A stretch of DNA of 64,000 bases from Dreissena polymorpha (Eukaryota > Mollusca > Bivalvia > Myida > Dreissenidae): positions 55,545,640 to 55,609,639 of the forward strand of contig NC_068357.1 of NCBI RefSeq assembly GCF_020536995.1, in the 5' to 3' direction. Shown here piece after piece: positions 37,893 through 51,039 of the stretch; position 1 is the first letter of the stretch; every line of letters starts with the position of its first letter. Under the pieces are notes generated by a model. That model did no database searches. It was given only the letters and a program-made list of their open reading frames with translations, and was not told the DNA's origin. A program made the translations under genes and the position numbers.

Positions 37893-38092
37893 TTTAGTTT
37901 AAACCTATTTATTTAAGATTGATTGCATCGAATGCCATAGGCTTATTAAGCTGCTCTCGAGTCTGTTCCCATAATAGTGCCTGTACTTTTGTGTATTTGG
38001 GGGAGATCGAAAGAACGCTTCAACCATGGGGAACAAACCCATAACCTTCTGGTCGCTTGGTGGATACGATATACACTACGCCACGGCCGTTT
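37893..38092 (-). mobile_element. tRNA-derived SINE
   Basis: On -, head GGCCGTGGCGTAGTGTATAT (box A), damaged box B, body with AAGCGTTCTTTCGATC and the tail AAATAGGTTTAAACT. Same family as 31055-31222 and 42269-42475. Confidence 0.65.
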
Positions 38093-38409
38093 TATGTATG
38101 GTTATTCATTTGCGTGCTACTTAAATCTTTTTTTTCTGACAATACCTCGTTAACAAGTGTTAAAGATCTTTTATCAGGTTCGTTTAAACCGAATAAACCG
38201 AAAACACACAAACTAATGTTTCAAACTTGAAAAAGATTCCTACATTTTTTGGCTTATCCATGTCATCAGCAAGACAACATCCCGGTTGTGAAGGTAGTTT
38301 GCCAGCAAATGAACTTGTACACGACGACGAAAAAAGAAGTTAGGCATTGTGTTTTTATATCTTTATCGTATGAGAATTTAGGAAAGCATCACATGTTTTC
38401 GGCCTTAAT

Positions 38410-38872
38410 CTTGTAGTGTATGTGGAATGGTTGAGTAATTTACAGTCTGAGTCACGTAGTACATGTGGAAGTGTTGGGTAATTGTCAGTCTTAGTCATTT
38501 AGTACATGTGGAATGGGTGAGAAATTGTCAGTCTTAATCCTGTAGTTCATGTGGAATGGTTTAGTAATTGTCAGTCTTAGTCATGTAGTACATATGCAAC
38601 GGCTGAGTACTTATCAGTCTTAGTCATGTAGTGTATGTAGAATGGGTGATTAATTGTCAGTCTTAGTCGTACAGTGTATGTGGAATGGGTAAGTAATTGT
38701 CAGTCTTAGTAAAGTAGTGCATATGAAATGAGTGAGCAATTATCAGTCTTAGTCATGTAGTGTTTGTTGAATGGTTGAGTTATTGTCAGTCTTAGTCATG
38801 TAGTGCATGTGGAATTGGTGATTGTCAGTCTTAGTCGTACAGAGTATGTTGAATGGGTAAGTAATTGTCATT
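38410..38872. repeat. 43-bp tandem array B, first block
   Basis: Units of the type GTCAGTCTTAGTCATGTAGT, GCATGTGGAATGGGTGAGTA, ATT, about ten copies. The array resumes at 40590 after an insertion. Confidence 0.85.
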
Positions 38873-40589
38873 ATAACATGACCTGCGCTCCAGAAGTGAA
38901 ATAACGTAATGCTCAATTTTGTTTATTCCATTTTTATACCGACATTGACGGTAAAACACCATATAGAATAAACTAACCTGTCTCCCACCTTGTTGAATAT
39001 ACATGTCGCATGCACGGACTACTTTTTATTCAACCACTGAATGTTTTTTCATTAGAAATCTCTAGAGTTGAGAAAACTTTGGCTTTAAAATTATAAATAC
39101 GACCTACAACCTTTAGATCTAGTCGAGGGACATAATGTTTCGTAAAATAAATCAGCTGATTGATGGCGTCATAAAGTGACATACTTATTGCGTCATTTTT
39201 GTGATGTCATCTTTAGGTGTACACGAAACAAGTATGCGATGTCTGGGAATAAAACGTTGAAATGTTTATGTATCGTGGATGTAATAATGAAAAATTGCAT
39301 ATTCTATGGACTACTTACCTCGGATGGAACCGGTGAGACGAAGGATTAAGATCTATATGTAGATCAAGCTTATTCGTGTTATTGATTTTCAGAATGTGCG
39401 TGCCTATTTGGATGTGAAATTGTGTGTGTAGAACATAGATCTACTGGTGGGTGTATAGTTTGGTTCAGTAGTCTATTCGAATCGTTTTGCTTTTGGATGT
39501 AACTGTAAGTTAACGTAAGGGTTTTTTCTTTGATGAATAAACTTGTCTTTGTGATTTTATAAAAAAAAGTCTAATCAGTAAGAATAACCAGTTTGCAACA
39601 AGTGTTTCAAAGCTTAATAGAATTAATCCGGATTATCTTGTGTTTGGATCGCAAACTAAAGGATGTTAAGGCTAGATCTAGACGCCATCAAAATCTGCAG
39701 CGTCCATGAACAAATAAGGCGAGTATAGTTTGTTTGATAATTTATGTTTAGAACGACTTTGTGTGTAAATCTACATGTACATGTGTGTTGACATCGACAT
39801 CATTTTGTCAGGAGCAATCGCCGCCATATTTGATTTTAATCATTTTCTTTCGAAAATAAAATGAATAAAATTTTCTTTTCGCGGTCGTAATGTATTAAAA
39901 TGTGCATGCTGCGTAAAATTGAATCGAGGCATATGGTGTTTTGTCTCGTTGTTCAGTTTTGTGTGCTTTTTTGTAAAGACTATTTTGCGTACCAGAACAC
40001 ATACATTCTATATCACTACGCTTGGTTGCATTCGTTAGAAATTAAGCACTTTTAAGAATGAATTAAAATTATTGTTAAGGTTATTAGATTTATTTATTTT
40101 AAATGTCACGTTGATTTTTTTGGGGGGATAAATAGAATACTAGGTTAGCGTTGAATACAGAGAAGTTTATGTTGCTCGGCTCGAACACCGAAAGCGCTCG
40201 CCAAGGCTCGCGCTCCCGGCGTTTTAACCCTCGCATCAAAAACTTCTCTGTATTCAACGCTAACCGAGTATTCTCTATTTATTACACGGGTGTTATTTCA
40301 CGAGATATATAACTGTGAAATGACGTCATTTTTGTGACGAAATAACGTCATTATTTCAGCAAATTTCTTCAGTTAAACTATTTTACAATGTGAATAAACG
40401 GTTAAAAGAGCAAACAATAAAAAGAAAATGTGTTGGTCATGTTATAAAAAGAATCTTAGATTCGTGGTCATTCGTATTGAAGTTATTAAACTCGTCATCT
40501 AAATAAAGATAAAAACTCGACAAGCCTCGTTTTTATCTTCATTTAGATCTAGATGACTCGTTTAATAAATTCAACGACCACTCATGCTA
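38873..40589. other. 1.7-kb insertion splitting 43-bp array B, with two hairpins
   Basis: The array stops at 38872 and resumes at 40590. The insert has no recognised protein. It contains an inverted pair, ATAAATAGAATACTAGGTTA (from about 40127) against AACCGAGTATTCTCTATTTA (to about 40282), around a CGCTCG-rich loop, and a second hairpin at 40480-40575 (TTATTAAACTCGTCATCTA against TAGATGACTCGTTTAATAA). Possibly a non-autonomous transposon; its ends were not resolved. Confidence 0.5.
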
Positions 40590-41640
40590 GATCCTATATG
40601 TCTTAGTCATGTAGTGTATGTTGAATGGTTGAGTTATTGTCAGTCTTAGTCATGTGGTTTATATGGAATGGGTGCGAAGACTTCATTTCTATTCATGTAG
40701 TGCATGTTGAATAGGTGAGCATTTGTCAGTCTTAGTCATGTAGTGCATGTGGACTTGTTTAGTAATTGTCAGTCTTACTCATGAAGTGCATGTTGAATGG
40801 GTGAGTATTTGTCAGTCTTAGTCATGTAGTGCATGTAGACTCGGTGAGTAATTGTGAGCTTTAGTCATGCAATGCACGTGGACTTGTTCAGTCATTGTCA
40901 GTCTTAACCATGCCGTGCATGTTGAATGGGTGAATAATTGTCAGTCTTAAGTTTTAGGTGCATGTGGAATGGGTGAGTTTTTGTCAGTCTTCATCATGCG
41001 GTACATGTGGAATAAGGTAGTAATTATCAGTTTTAATCATGCAGTGCATGTGGAATGGGTGAGTAATTGTCAGTACTAGTCGTGCAGTGTATGCGGACTT
41101 ATTCAGTAATTGTCAGTCTTAGTCATGAAGTGTATGTGGAATTGGTGAGTAATTGTCAATCTTAATCATTTAGTGTATGTGGAATGGAAAGTTATTGCCA
41201 GTCTTAATCGTACAGTGTATGTGGAATGGGTAAGTAATTACAAGTCTTACTTATGTAGTGTTTGTGAAATGGGTGAGTAATTGTCAGTCTTAGTCATGCA
41301 GTGTATGTGGAATGTGTGAGTAATTGTCAGTCTTAGTCGTACAGTGTTTGTGGAGTGGGTGAGTAATTGTCAATCTCAGTCAAGTAGTGCATGTGGAATG
41401 GGTGAGTAATTGTCAGTCTTAGTCATTAGGTGCATGTGGAATGGTTGAGTAATTGTCGGTATTACATATTTTGTGCATGTGAAATGAGTGAGTAATTTTC
41501 AGTCTTAATCATGCAGTGCAAGAAGGATTGTTGAGTAATTGTCAGTCTTAGCATTAGGTTCATGTGGAATGAATGAATACTTGTCAGTCTTAATAATGTA
41601 GTGCATGTGCAATGGGTGAGTAATTGTCAGTGTTAGTCAT
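40590..41640. repeat. 43-bp tandem array B, second block (left edge of duplicon 2)
   Basis: About 24 copies of the GTCAGTCTTAGTCATGTAGT-type unit, ending where sequence shared with 21320 and 51650 begins. Confidence 0.85.
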
Positions 41641-42268
41641 TGTTGAGTTTTCAATCGTAGTCATGCGGTACGCGTGGACATATGTATTATTGAAAGCATT
41701 GGCCTTGAAATACACATTTACGAGATGAGCAGTGTTAAGTTATCAAAAGACCCTCATAGAATTTTAGACTGGTTGTTCAAATGTTTAGGTTACAGATTTC
41801 TTATGTAAAACATGTTTTATCACACTGACTAAACTACACTTTACACTGTGTAAACAACGTTAAGTTTAAATGACTAACTTACCAATAATTGCATACATTA
41901 TGTTTGAAAAGTCAACCGCTTTTCAAGTGTATGGTCAAGTGTGATATAACTTAAGATATCTATTGACCACCATCCGAAAATGTCTCGCGCGCGTCATGTA
42001 TTACTGTTTATTCTGATGCATCCATTTGATGCGAACGTTTCATATAAAGTAAGTAACATGTTTGAATGTTTATAAGTACTAGAAGAGGATGATCTGCAAA
42101 ATAGCACCAATTAGAACCTCTATACTTTTCCAAATTGGTTCATTAAATTATTGTTATCGTAAATTCTCATCCGCTTTCCGAAACTACCATATGAAACCGA
42201 ATCACAACAAACAAAATGATCTTCTAAAATGAACTTAAATAGTTTTATGATTTATCAAATACGTGTCG

Positions 42269-42475
42269 ATATTTAAAGGTCGCAGTTGCGTAGTGGATAT
42301 GGTGTCCGCCTAGTGATCGGGAGGTCACGGGTTTGATCCCCACTGTGGGGGCGTTCTTAAGATTTCCCCCATAGACACCAAGTACTGGTTCTAGACCCAA
42401 GAAACTGACTCGAGGGCGTTAAAAATAAGCCTTAGGCTTTCTATGCAATCCAGCTAATATAAATAGGGTTAAACT
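42269..42475 (+). mobile_element. tRNA-derived SINE with 12-bp target duplication
   Basis: Box A TTGCGTAGTGG at 42286-42296 and box B GGTTTGATCCC at 42330-42340 form the pol III promoter; a body and a GGGTTAAACT tail follow. AAATACGTGTCG flanks it at 42257-42268 and 42476-42487. It is the best-kept of four copies in the window. Confidence 0.8.
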
Positions 42476-42624
42476 AAATACGTGTCGCATAAACAATCTA
42501 AAATATTTTATTTGTACATGCACAGTTTAAAGTTCTAAGTTAAATAGAGAATATTGGCAAGGGTTAGATACAAATAAATGTTTTCGTGTAAGGCTAAGAG
42601 TCTAATGAGTGTGGTTCATGCTAC

Positions 42625-43833
42625 CAGGGGCGTTCCTAGGCATAAGGCAGTACGCTCGTGCGTATAATTCAGTTTCAAACTTAAAAAAAGAAAACTCTTA
42701 AAAGTCGAAAAATGCAATACAAAGTGAGAGCTAAGGGATGTTAGGGGAATAATTGTGTAAACAAGCAAACAAGGCGTCCACTTTTAGGAAATAACAATGG
42801 GTACAAAATAAGACTCAGCGAGCATGCTGTTGTTTCATTCAAAGAGTGTTTCTTTAACAGTTTAATAAAAACGAATTTAATTTTCTGTTTACCAAATACC
42901 CCAAATAAAATCAGTTTCAGCAGAAAATAATGACGGTTTTTGGCGCCGCGTCGCACCAGGTTTGACGACTCGTCACACCAAATACACACGCCGTGGGCGT
43001 GGCACTACATTTGTACAGAGTCGCAACAAATACACCGACATGGGAAAGGTTTCCATAGAAAACATGCTTAATCATTAACTTTTTTAGAGGAAGAAATTGA
43101 GGAATAAAATTGCCAAATGTCGCTGAAAGATAACAAAAAACACTCATTCTGCAATGAAATTCACACTTTTCTAGGGGAGGAAGCAAGAGTCAAACATTTC
43201 CGCACATGTACATACCCATTCCCTCGCAGTCATAGGCTTCTTGATGTAAAGCCTTGACACTCAAACTTAATAGATTATGGTCAAAAGTATATTTGCAGTA
43301 GGCAATGTTTATTGAAAATATTCATGTTTCTCTTTTTTTTCAAACTAAAATTCAATGATAAACTATGCCAAAATGCAACACCAAATTACACCTATTGCAA
43401 AGAAACTTCCAAAATTCTCTAAGGGAAGACCCTATACTCCTACCAGCAATAGAGTTGAACACCCTCGCACACCTATGCATCTACGGATCCATTCTCCCTC
43501 GCAATAAGGCTTCTTGATTTTTAAGCATCGACACTTAAACTTAGCAAATAAATTATGGTCGAAAGTATATGTGCTGTTGACAATGTTTAATGAAATATTT
43601 CCTTTTATCTGTCTTTTTCAAGCAAGAAATTGATGAATAAAATTGCCAAAACATGGCTGAAAGATAACACCAAAACGCACCATCTGCAATGAATTTTCAA
43701 AAAAATTCTTGGGGGAGACCCCCAATCTCCGTCCCCCAGCAGTAGGGGAAGACCCCCTCCCGCACCTACCCCCAACTCGCAGCTTCGCTGCACGATCGTG
43801 CGTATAGCTGAAATAACCTCAGGAACGCCCCTG
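42625..43833. mobile_element. 1.2-kb non-autonomous DNA transposon, CAGGGGCGTTCCT ends
   Basis: Ends CAGGGGCGTTCCTAGG and CCTCAGGAACGCCCCTG are inverted, and GCTAC is repeated on both sides (42620-42624, 43834-43838). The interior holds two diverged copies of a block of several hundred bp (GGCTTCTTGATGT and GGCTTCTTGATTTT). Duplicon 3 has the unoccupied site at 52215-52235. No transposase was recognised, and the superfamily is undecided. Confidence 0.75.
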
Positions 43834-44525
43834 GCTACAATATTAAATCTGCAAGACTCATGTATCAGACAAAACACAATTACAAGTGGTTGTACTATGA
43901 TCAATGTGGCTTGAGTAAACGAACAAAACCTTTCTACTTTCGAATTACTGGCTTAAAATAAAATAATAGTCTTGTTTGCGCGATGCTGGTTTTGGAAAGT
44001 ATATTTTCAAATGGCCATGTTTCCGTAAACAGTCTATAGTTAAGCAGGTCATAGATATAGACCCAAAATGGTAAATTACGTCAAATATCGGACGGTCTGA
44101 GGCGCGAACGCTGCATTGAGAATTATTGGATGTCGTCGCAGCAATGTTTGAGCCTACATGCCTAACGCGACAGGAAACGTGTCGTGTTATGCACAGAGTT
44201 ATTGTGTTTATTGTGTACACATAACAAAAGCAATACAGACATGTGAAAAGTGTATTTATTCACATCATTAAAAATCATATCAGACGTATTTCACCGTAAC
44301 TAGTAAATTGCGAGTAAAATTATTTAATCAATGTTTTTCGCATAATAATGTTTGTGCAAACTATGTTAACATTTCAAAGAACGTCTTCATAACAGTTGTT
44401 TTTGGAATTTACGATCAATTAAACATGTGAACTACAGTCAGAAAGTAATTAATGATACACGCAATCATGAAAAGTTATTTGAAATATAGCAATAGACCAA
44501 AGTCTCAAACAGCTTCAAAACCCTT

Positions 44526-46977
44526 TCAGTTCCGGTCTCTCGTACAGAACCCCCAGCTGCTGCAGTTCTGTCCCCGCGGATACTGGGGCGTGCACACGAT
44601 AGGACCATCCCCACATCTGCAGGATCAACATACAAAACAAGTTCTAATAATAATAAAATTAATTCTGATAATAATTATAATGAAAAAGATGATGATGATG
44701 ATACATAAATCAAATTGCACGAGCACAATTATATTTTGACATTGTATCTTTAAATATTATAACAACTGTGGACCTATGTATAGAGTTATTGTATTAATTT
44801 CAAATTTTGCTGATATTTGGTCTATTGATTTCATTGTTTCGTACACCACTCTACCTCAAGATTGTTTATCACTTCTGCAAGTAATGATGTTGCCACCTGT
44901 GTGCAGCACGTTTCCTTTAATGCTAATGTCACTTTTACAAATCCGTGTATCCCAGATAAGGCATGTTCCGGACATAATCCTTCAGATTCGGTTAAATGTT
45001 ATTTACACTGAAATGTGACCATGATATTTGACCTTGTGACCTGATTTGCTTGCTAAAAAAATTGTGATCCATACAAATATCTTGAACGATGACATTGGTC
45101 TTGATATATGCGATTGCCATCCCTAATGTCTTGCATTTCTGCAAGTTTATTGTTTTTTAGTCATTGTTTTTTTACACAGTATTTTTAAGACTAAGTGTTA
45201 CGGGATGATGTCTTATATAAGATTAAAAAAATGATATTATATGTAAACCCAAGCAAATGTGGCACACACATTGACAGCATGGCCATCAAATTCACATCAT
45301 ATTCCACGACACTATTTCAATCGAAAACTACCAACAGTCGCCGCAAATATACCTCGTCATATTCACTACAACCACTCTAACCATAACCATGTAAATTTAC
45401 ACTATATACCAATTTACAACATTCTGCGTAAAAATTACATCATTTTCTTTTTGACAACGTTTCCCTGAATGCTTACACTATATTATGTTTGCAAACATCA
45501 CCTGTAAAATTAAAATCACATCCTGTTTAACATTACACGAATATACTTTACGTAATTTCCTGCTTGGAAACAGTTTCCATTTTAAGTTATATTACATACT
45601 GTTTGCCCACTTTACCCGTACAACTTACACCATCCAGCCTGGCAACTGATCCAGCCGACACTGTTTAAGCACACGGATTGCAGACATCCAATGGGGCATG
45701 CTGTTATAAAAAAAGCCAATTAAACCTCTGTACATGTACTTCAAACGTAACGCAATCAAGTAACAGTCATTTAATAAAACGTATAATAACTATACATAAG
45801 TTAATTGTTTATTTCAGCTGTGTGTGTATTTGAGCAACGCTCTGGGAAAACAGGGTTTAATGCATGTTCGTTAAATGCCATCCCAGATAAGCGTGTGCAC
45901 TCCGCACAAATTAAACATGGGCATTTGCCTCTTTAATTTCGTGTTAAGTGCCTCCTAAGCGAAAATGCATACGGTACAGGCTAATATTGATAGACACTAA
46001 ACGTACATGCATTAAGCCCCGCTATACCAGATCGCGCCGCATATATATAATAACTATTATTTACATCCATTTTTAGTGTATGTTTTTTATTTGAGAACAT
46101 TGAAGCTACGTCTAATTTTACTCACGGTCTTCAAAGAAGTCCATCAGGCTAACCTGGCCGCTCACCAGTCCGAACACGACACACACGTAGACAAACTACT
46201 GAAATAACAAACACAGCTCTGAATCAATGGGCCAGTGCACAATATATACCGACGTGCGTACACAAATGTTTTATCTAAACCTATAATTATTTTGCTCTTA
46301 TAAGGCAACCATTGCGCAAACATTTATTACAATGACAAATTATGTGTTTCGTTTTGTAAATAAATAAATGTTAACAAATATGAAATGCGTGCTTATACAA
46401 TACATGTATGTTAGTTAGTTGAACGTCAAGGGTTCACACCCTGGACTTCTAGGAGCAAAGCTGACGCTGGAAAACTATACAACGACGGCAATAATATGTA
46501 AACGGTAATTCAAAAGCTATCTCGGTTATACACGTTTTGCTAAATTATCGATGAAAAGCGTTAAAAACGCTTAATTATTTTGGCAATATTGATTGATAAT
46601 TTACAATACACAGTATCATATTGTAAACAGTTTTAGTCAGGAGTGCTAGTTCACTTTTGTAAATACGTGACATAATTCTTTTTTTAGAGCTGAGAAACAT
46701 TTGTTAACAATTGTCATTTTTCCAAACTGTAAACAAGTCCTTTTTAAATAATTCAGTTACTATTCATGGTAAAAACTTCATCAATAAAAAATAATTGATA
46801 TTCGGAACTCAGTGAAACTATTGTTATAGTACGTAGAAAAAAAGGCATACAAGATTAAAATTACACATCCACTATACTCAGCTCATGTTGCAATACGTAA
46901 AATAGCAAACCAGAAAACAGTTTAAATAATACTATTTAATAAAAAAATGTAATTACAAAAAAAAACATTATCATCAT
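44526..46977 (-). CDS. Secreted cysteine-rich peptide, gene 2 of 3
   Basis: Four exons on - join in phase: 46977-46957, 46195-46126, 45700-45616 and 44616-44526 (TGA at 44528). The product is 88 residues. Exon 1 reads MMIMFFF because the donor used in genes 1 and 3 is gone and the next in-phase GT is GTAATT; this first junction is the weakest part of the model. Exon 2 encodes FVYVCVVFGLVSGQ, a signal peptide, then VSLMDFFED. The mature part has CPIGCLQSVC, CQAGWCKLYGC and CSSWGFCTRDRN. Compared with genes 1 and 3, Cys 4 is Trp and Cys 8 is Tyr, and one extra Cys appears after KLYG, giving nine. Intron 2 holds a MITE at 45835-46037. The promoter block lies upstream at 47053-47080. The function is unknown; I read it as an extracellular disulfide-rich peptide. 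Confidence 0.65.
44640..44705. repeat. Short AAT/GAT microsatellite in intron 3 of cysteine-rich gene 2
   Basis: Interrupted TAATAATAA and GATGATGATGATGATA runs, at the same relative place as the arrays of genes 1 and 3. Confidence 0.65.
45835..46037. mobile_element. Foldback MITE, GTCGTCCC family, decayed, in intron 2 of gene 2
   Basis: CGCTCTGGGAAAACAGGGTT, TAATGCATGTTCG and CACTCCGCACAAATTAAAC match the left part; ACATGCATTAAGCCCCGCTA matches the right. Gene 3 has it at the same intron position; gene 1 does not. Confidence 0.65.
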
Positions 46978-47052
46978 TTTGACTGTATCCTTGAAGCTTC
47001 AAACAAAATCAAGATTGTGTTTATACTAACTTTAAATGCTGGTTCCTTTCAG

Positions 47053-47080
47053 TTTAATAGTCAGCTGTAAACAAAAACCG
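47053..47080 (-). promoter_or_regulatory. Core promoter of cysteine-rich gene 2: forkhead site, E-box, TATA-like
   Basis: On -, TGTTTAC (47073-47067), CAGCTG (47067-47062) and TATTAAA (47059-47053), 82 bp before the ATG. The TATA box is one base away from that of the other genes. Confidence 0.55.
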
Positions 47081-48880
47081 CACAAGAACACATAATAAGA
47101 AGTTTCGGGGATTTGTCTCCTATTTACGTTTACAGCGCATCAACATCAATCATAATTACAGAAAAAAATAAACGAACAGCACTCGAACGGGATGTGCAAG
47201 TGCGTTTCTAAACAATCTTGACTTAAGCTTAACACTTGTTTGCGAACTATTTGATACATAAACTGTTGGTTCATATTAGGAAATACTACAATCATGGGAC
47301 TGCTTAATATCATTGACCTGTTAACATTTGCTACATTGTGTAAGTTACGGATGGTCACTGTGTTCGCATACTTGACTTCATGTAGGCCCAGTTCGCGAAA
47401 TCACTGCTTCTTGGTATGCTGAAAAAATAGAATGAACTTGGAAACGTAAATAGTCTATTTAACACAAACAAACACTGTAAATACACATGTTTTTGGTAAA
47501 ACGGCATGCTTTTAAGTTGGAAAGACTTAACCTTGGGGGTTGCGTATTTTACACACATATTTACATGTATCATTTAGTTGCCTAGCATATACTGAGAAGC
47601 AAGAACAACAACAGACATTACTGGAATGATATTTTATAAATTACTATTAATATATATATATATTGCGCATTTGGAACGTTCCGTTAATAATGACTGCACC
47701 TAAGAGTTGTATTTATTGTGTTCCTACCTCAAAAAGCAATACTATTCATCTTTCTGTAATTCATTTGTTCCCTCTAAAACCTAATTTACTTTTCCTACTT
47801 ACTATAAATTGAATATTTGGTCATGTTCACCTTTTTCGTATTTTTGTATGTCACAACACGCATTATGTCTGACAAAATTATCAAGACAAGACAAAAAAAT
47901 CAACTATGTTCGAAGAGTGTAAAAATGTTATCACAAATAGTTATAGAAAGACTGGCGTACACTGTTACATAGCATTCATGATCCAAACCCACATATCACA
48001 AAACTACTCCATAATTGAATATTTGTATTAAGAATATGAGCCAGGAAATATAAATCCAAGTTTGTCCCATATTTCGCGAGCCCTTTCTGTGGCTCGCGCG
48101 CCGCCTTGTTCTGTAGCAGACGCATCGCCTACGCGCTATTCTGGCGCCGTCCCTGTACAAATAGCTCAACGATTATTATCAGAGCACAAACATGTGAAAT
48201 GGTCACACCTCATTATTTCAAAATCAGCCCATGTACATATCAAAGAAAGAACGACGATTTCTCAAAAATATGTATATAGATAATTTGCACCGTTAACTTG
48301 CAGTTTTGCTGTATTGCGCCACGCAAATTTAAGTTTAAGTGTTGAGTATAAGACAAATAGTGTTATCCATCAAACTCATCTTTATTCGTTAAAGTTTCTG
48401 GATTTTTAGATTATCTATGTTCTATTCGGTTCATAATTCAATGTAGCACTGTAATTTCCTAATAATTGTTACAAGGTGAAAGTAGACATAAATCGGACTC
48501 TACTGATACGTGCAGTAGAATGAAGCATTGAATGTTAACATACATTCAACAAACATACATACATACTTTTAAACTCTAAACACTGTCCTGACCCGCCAGT
48601 TAATCGAGGGTCAGTTATAATTTAGGGACTCCCCTGATATACTTACGTGGTAACTTTGTTCGTTTTCTGATAACGTTTTGTTCATTGGTTTAAAAAAAGA
48701 TCTGGTAATATGTTCAATTACGTTTATAAAAAAGCTCATGTTGAAACCAAAAGGGGGATTCCCAAAATGTTCTTTTGATAAATTATCACCTTTCATATTT
48801 GTTTACGACGCTCCAACTGTGGTTGATTCACTCCATAAACGTGCACGTCTAATCGAGTATGTTAATAAGCGTTAATCATA
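47081..48880. other. Duplicon flank upstream of cysteine-rich gene 2
   Basis: No gene recognised. Patches match the flank of gene 1. A GC-rich patch at 48070-48160 (CGCGAGCCC, GGCTCGCGCGCC) has a short open frame without motifs. Confidence 0.4.
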
Positions 48881-49314
48881 AAAACCGTAACGATAAAGAT
48901 TTGGCGTGTTTGATTTGTGATGAACTAAGAGTAAATGTCAATACTAAATCATTCGCTCCATATTTTTCGGTTAAAATAAAATTACGAAACGTTGAAACGA
49001 AATTAAAAGATCTTAATATTATCTGCGCTACATATTTTTTAATATAAAATCAATAAACTTACATTTTCCATGCGAATTACGTGACGTTGTATCTGTCCAT
49101 AATATTTTTCGCGTGAGTTTTGTTTTAGAAACAAACGATCTAACCAAAATACACAATCACGATTTAATTGAAGCAACAACTTTTAACCATGTTGACCATC
49201 GCGTTAACATAGAAATTAGACAATCAAAATAAAACAAAAAACACTATAAAGACCTAAACAGTATCCACAGTTTTGTGTAACACCTATCTCCAATACTCAA
49301 ACGTAAATATCACA

Positions 49315-49735
49315 GATAAGATAAGATAAGATAGTTTATTAAAGTCTCATCATCATGTACCTAGTAAAAGATATATAAAATAGCTTAAACATAGTTCATA
49401 AATGCCACTCACAATTGAGTTATAAGAGACCATACATATGATAAAAATACAGTTCAGCATCAATAGCCAAAACTTTATGAACATACATTGTATTTCACTT
49501 TAACAAAGGAGAATGTTGATCAAGTTTTTAACTTAAAATATCGGTTTTAATTAATACAAAATATATAAGAGTAAGATAAATCTTACATCTAATAGCTATG
49601 GGTGTTATAAAGATAACTTTGCAAATCTAGTGCCAATATAACTTCTAATTGGAGCAGAAAATTGAATAAAATTAAAGTTGTCATAATACAAATTATAAAG
49701 AAGTGTAATGTCTTCAAACAAAATTAACATGATTA
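49315..49735 (-). mobile_element. 5'-truncated LINE 3' end, same family as the LINE at 57.5 kb
   Basis: On -, GGTCTCTTATAACTCAATTG and ATGATGAGACTTTAATAAAC followed by TTATCTTATCTTATC match the 3' end of the 57.5-62.6 kb LINE, whose tail reads TTGATGAGACTTAAATAAAG. It sits at the position of duplicon 2 that corresponds to the LINE site in duplicon 3, but in the opposite orientation. Confidence 0.6.
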
Positions 49736-49739
49736 AAGG

Positions 49740-51030
49740 ATGGTTTAGCACACTTACAATTGATCACATTTTGGGGTAAAAAGTAAACAAAATAATATTC
49801 AACAGCTTGCCCAGACTGTTATTGCGTTTTTCATCGCACAATTTGAAATATCTTGTCACAAATGATTATAATGAGAAGACTAAATGTCACATGTATAGCC
49901 CGTCTCATTGCCTCAACGTTTAAATCAAACTGAAAGGTAACAAGTCAAATTGTGTACCAAAAGCTTTGTTTTTTACATTTTATCTAGATATTTTAGACAA
50001 CAGCTGAATGTGGGGGCAGTCGCGCCTATGTACATATTTCATGTGCATGCTGGATTATCTTTTCGTATGCAGTGTATACATTCAGGTATATAACATACAA
50101 AAGGAATGTCTCGTTAGTACTTGTTAGTTCAACAAAATCAGAAAAAATGTTAATAATGCCAAATAAGACGATTGTTTTTTTCTAAACATTGTCACTTAAA
50201 TTAAAAATTAGAACTATTACTAAAGGTTATTTATACCCAACATAATACTTCGAAACGAACAGTATTGGCAATATAACGTACGTAAAAGGGCGAATGAAAA
50301 TGCAAACATAGTAGCATCTTAGAAGAGCTTATTACCAGATACTTTACATTTTTCTTGAGTTGTTCTTTTTGTGCGACTTATAAGCATTATCTGTAGTGAT
50401 ATATATTGTTTTAAATCCTTTTCTAGTTTGACCTTAGTTCCGACGATTTGACCTTTTGATTTCCAATAAACCTAACCGTGTGTTTGTGATGGGTGACATA
50501 CCACCAAGTATATGTGGGTATCGAACGGTTTCAATATAAATAACAGAACGTTGTTGTAAGTAATAAGACAAACACTATTTTCAAGATTAAATATTAAAAA
50601 TATAAATTCGGCTTCGAGTATGACTTTTGTCGAAAATACAGTTATTTGGCTAATGTGTGCAATACAGCATAAATTCAGTTAGAATGTATTGAAAGTCATT
50701 CTAAAACCTATCGGTACAAAGTAAGGATCCCACACACACATACTGTGTATTTACAATATAATTGTAGCAATTAGCTTCCCTTATGTGTTATTTAAAGTAC
50801 AGTAAATGCTCAAAAGCAACGAATAATTCGCACATTATATCGTAAATTAAAGTTTACCCATGAAAAACCATTGGTCAGTACAACAATGGCCTAGATTTCA
50901 AAGCTAGACATAGATTTACCGAGATACAATATACTCGTTTTTTGTGCGACGATTAATGTTAATTTCCCTCCACGATATCCGAACATTTACGAGCGAACTC
51001 GAGAATGTCTTCGGGCAGCGTCGAAAGCGA
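49740..51030. other. Right part of duplicon 2, no gene recognised
   Basis: 49750-50560 matches 62570-64000 (GGGGGCAGTCGCGCCTATGT and GGGGGCAATCGCGCCTATGT in the two copies). Only short open frames. Confidence 0.5.
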
Positions 51031-51039
51031 CGTATCCAT

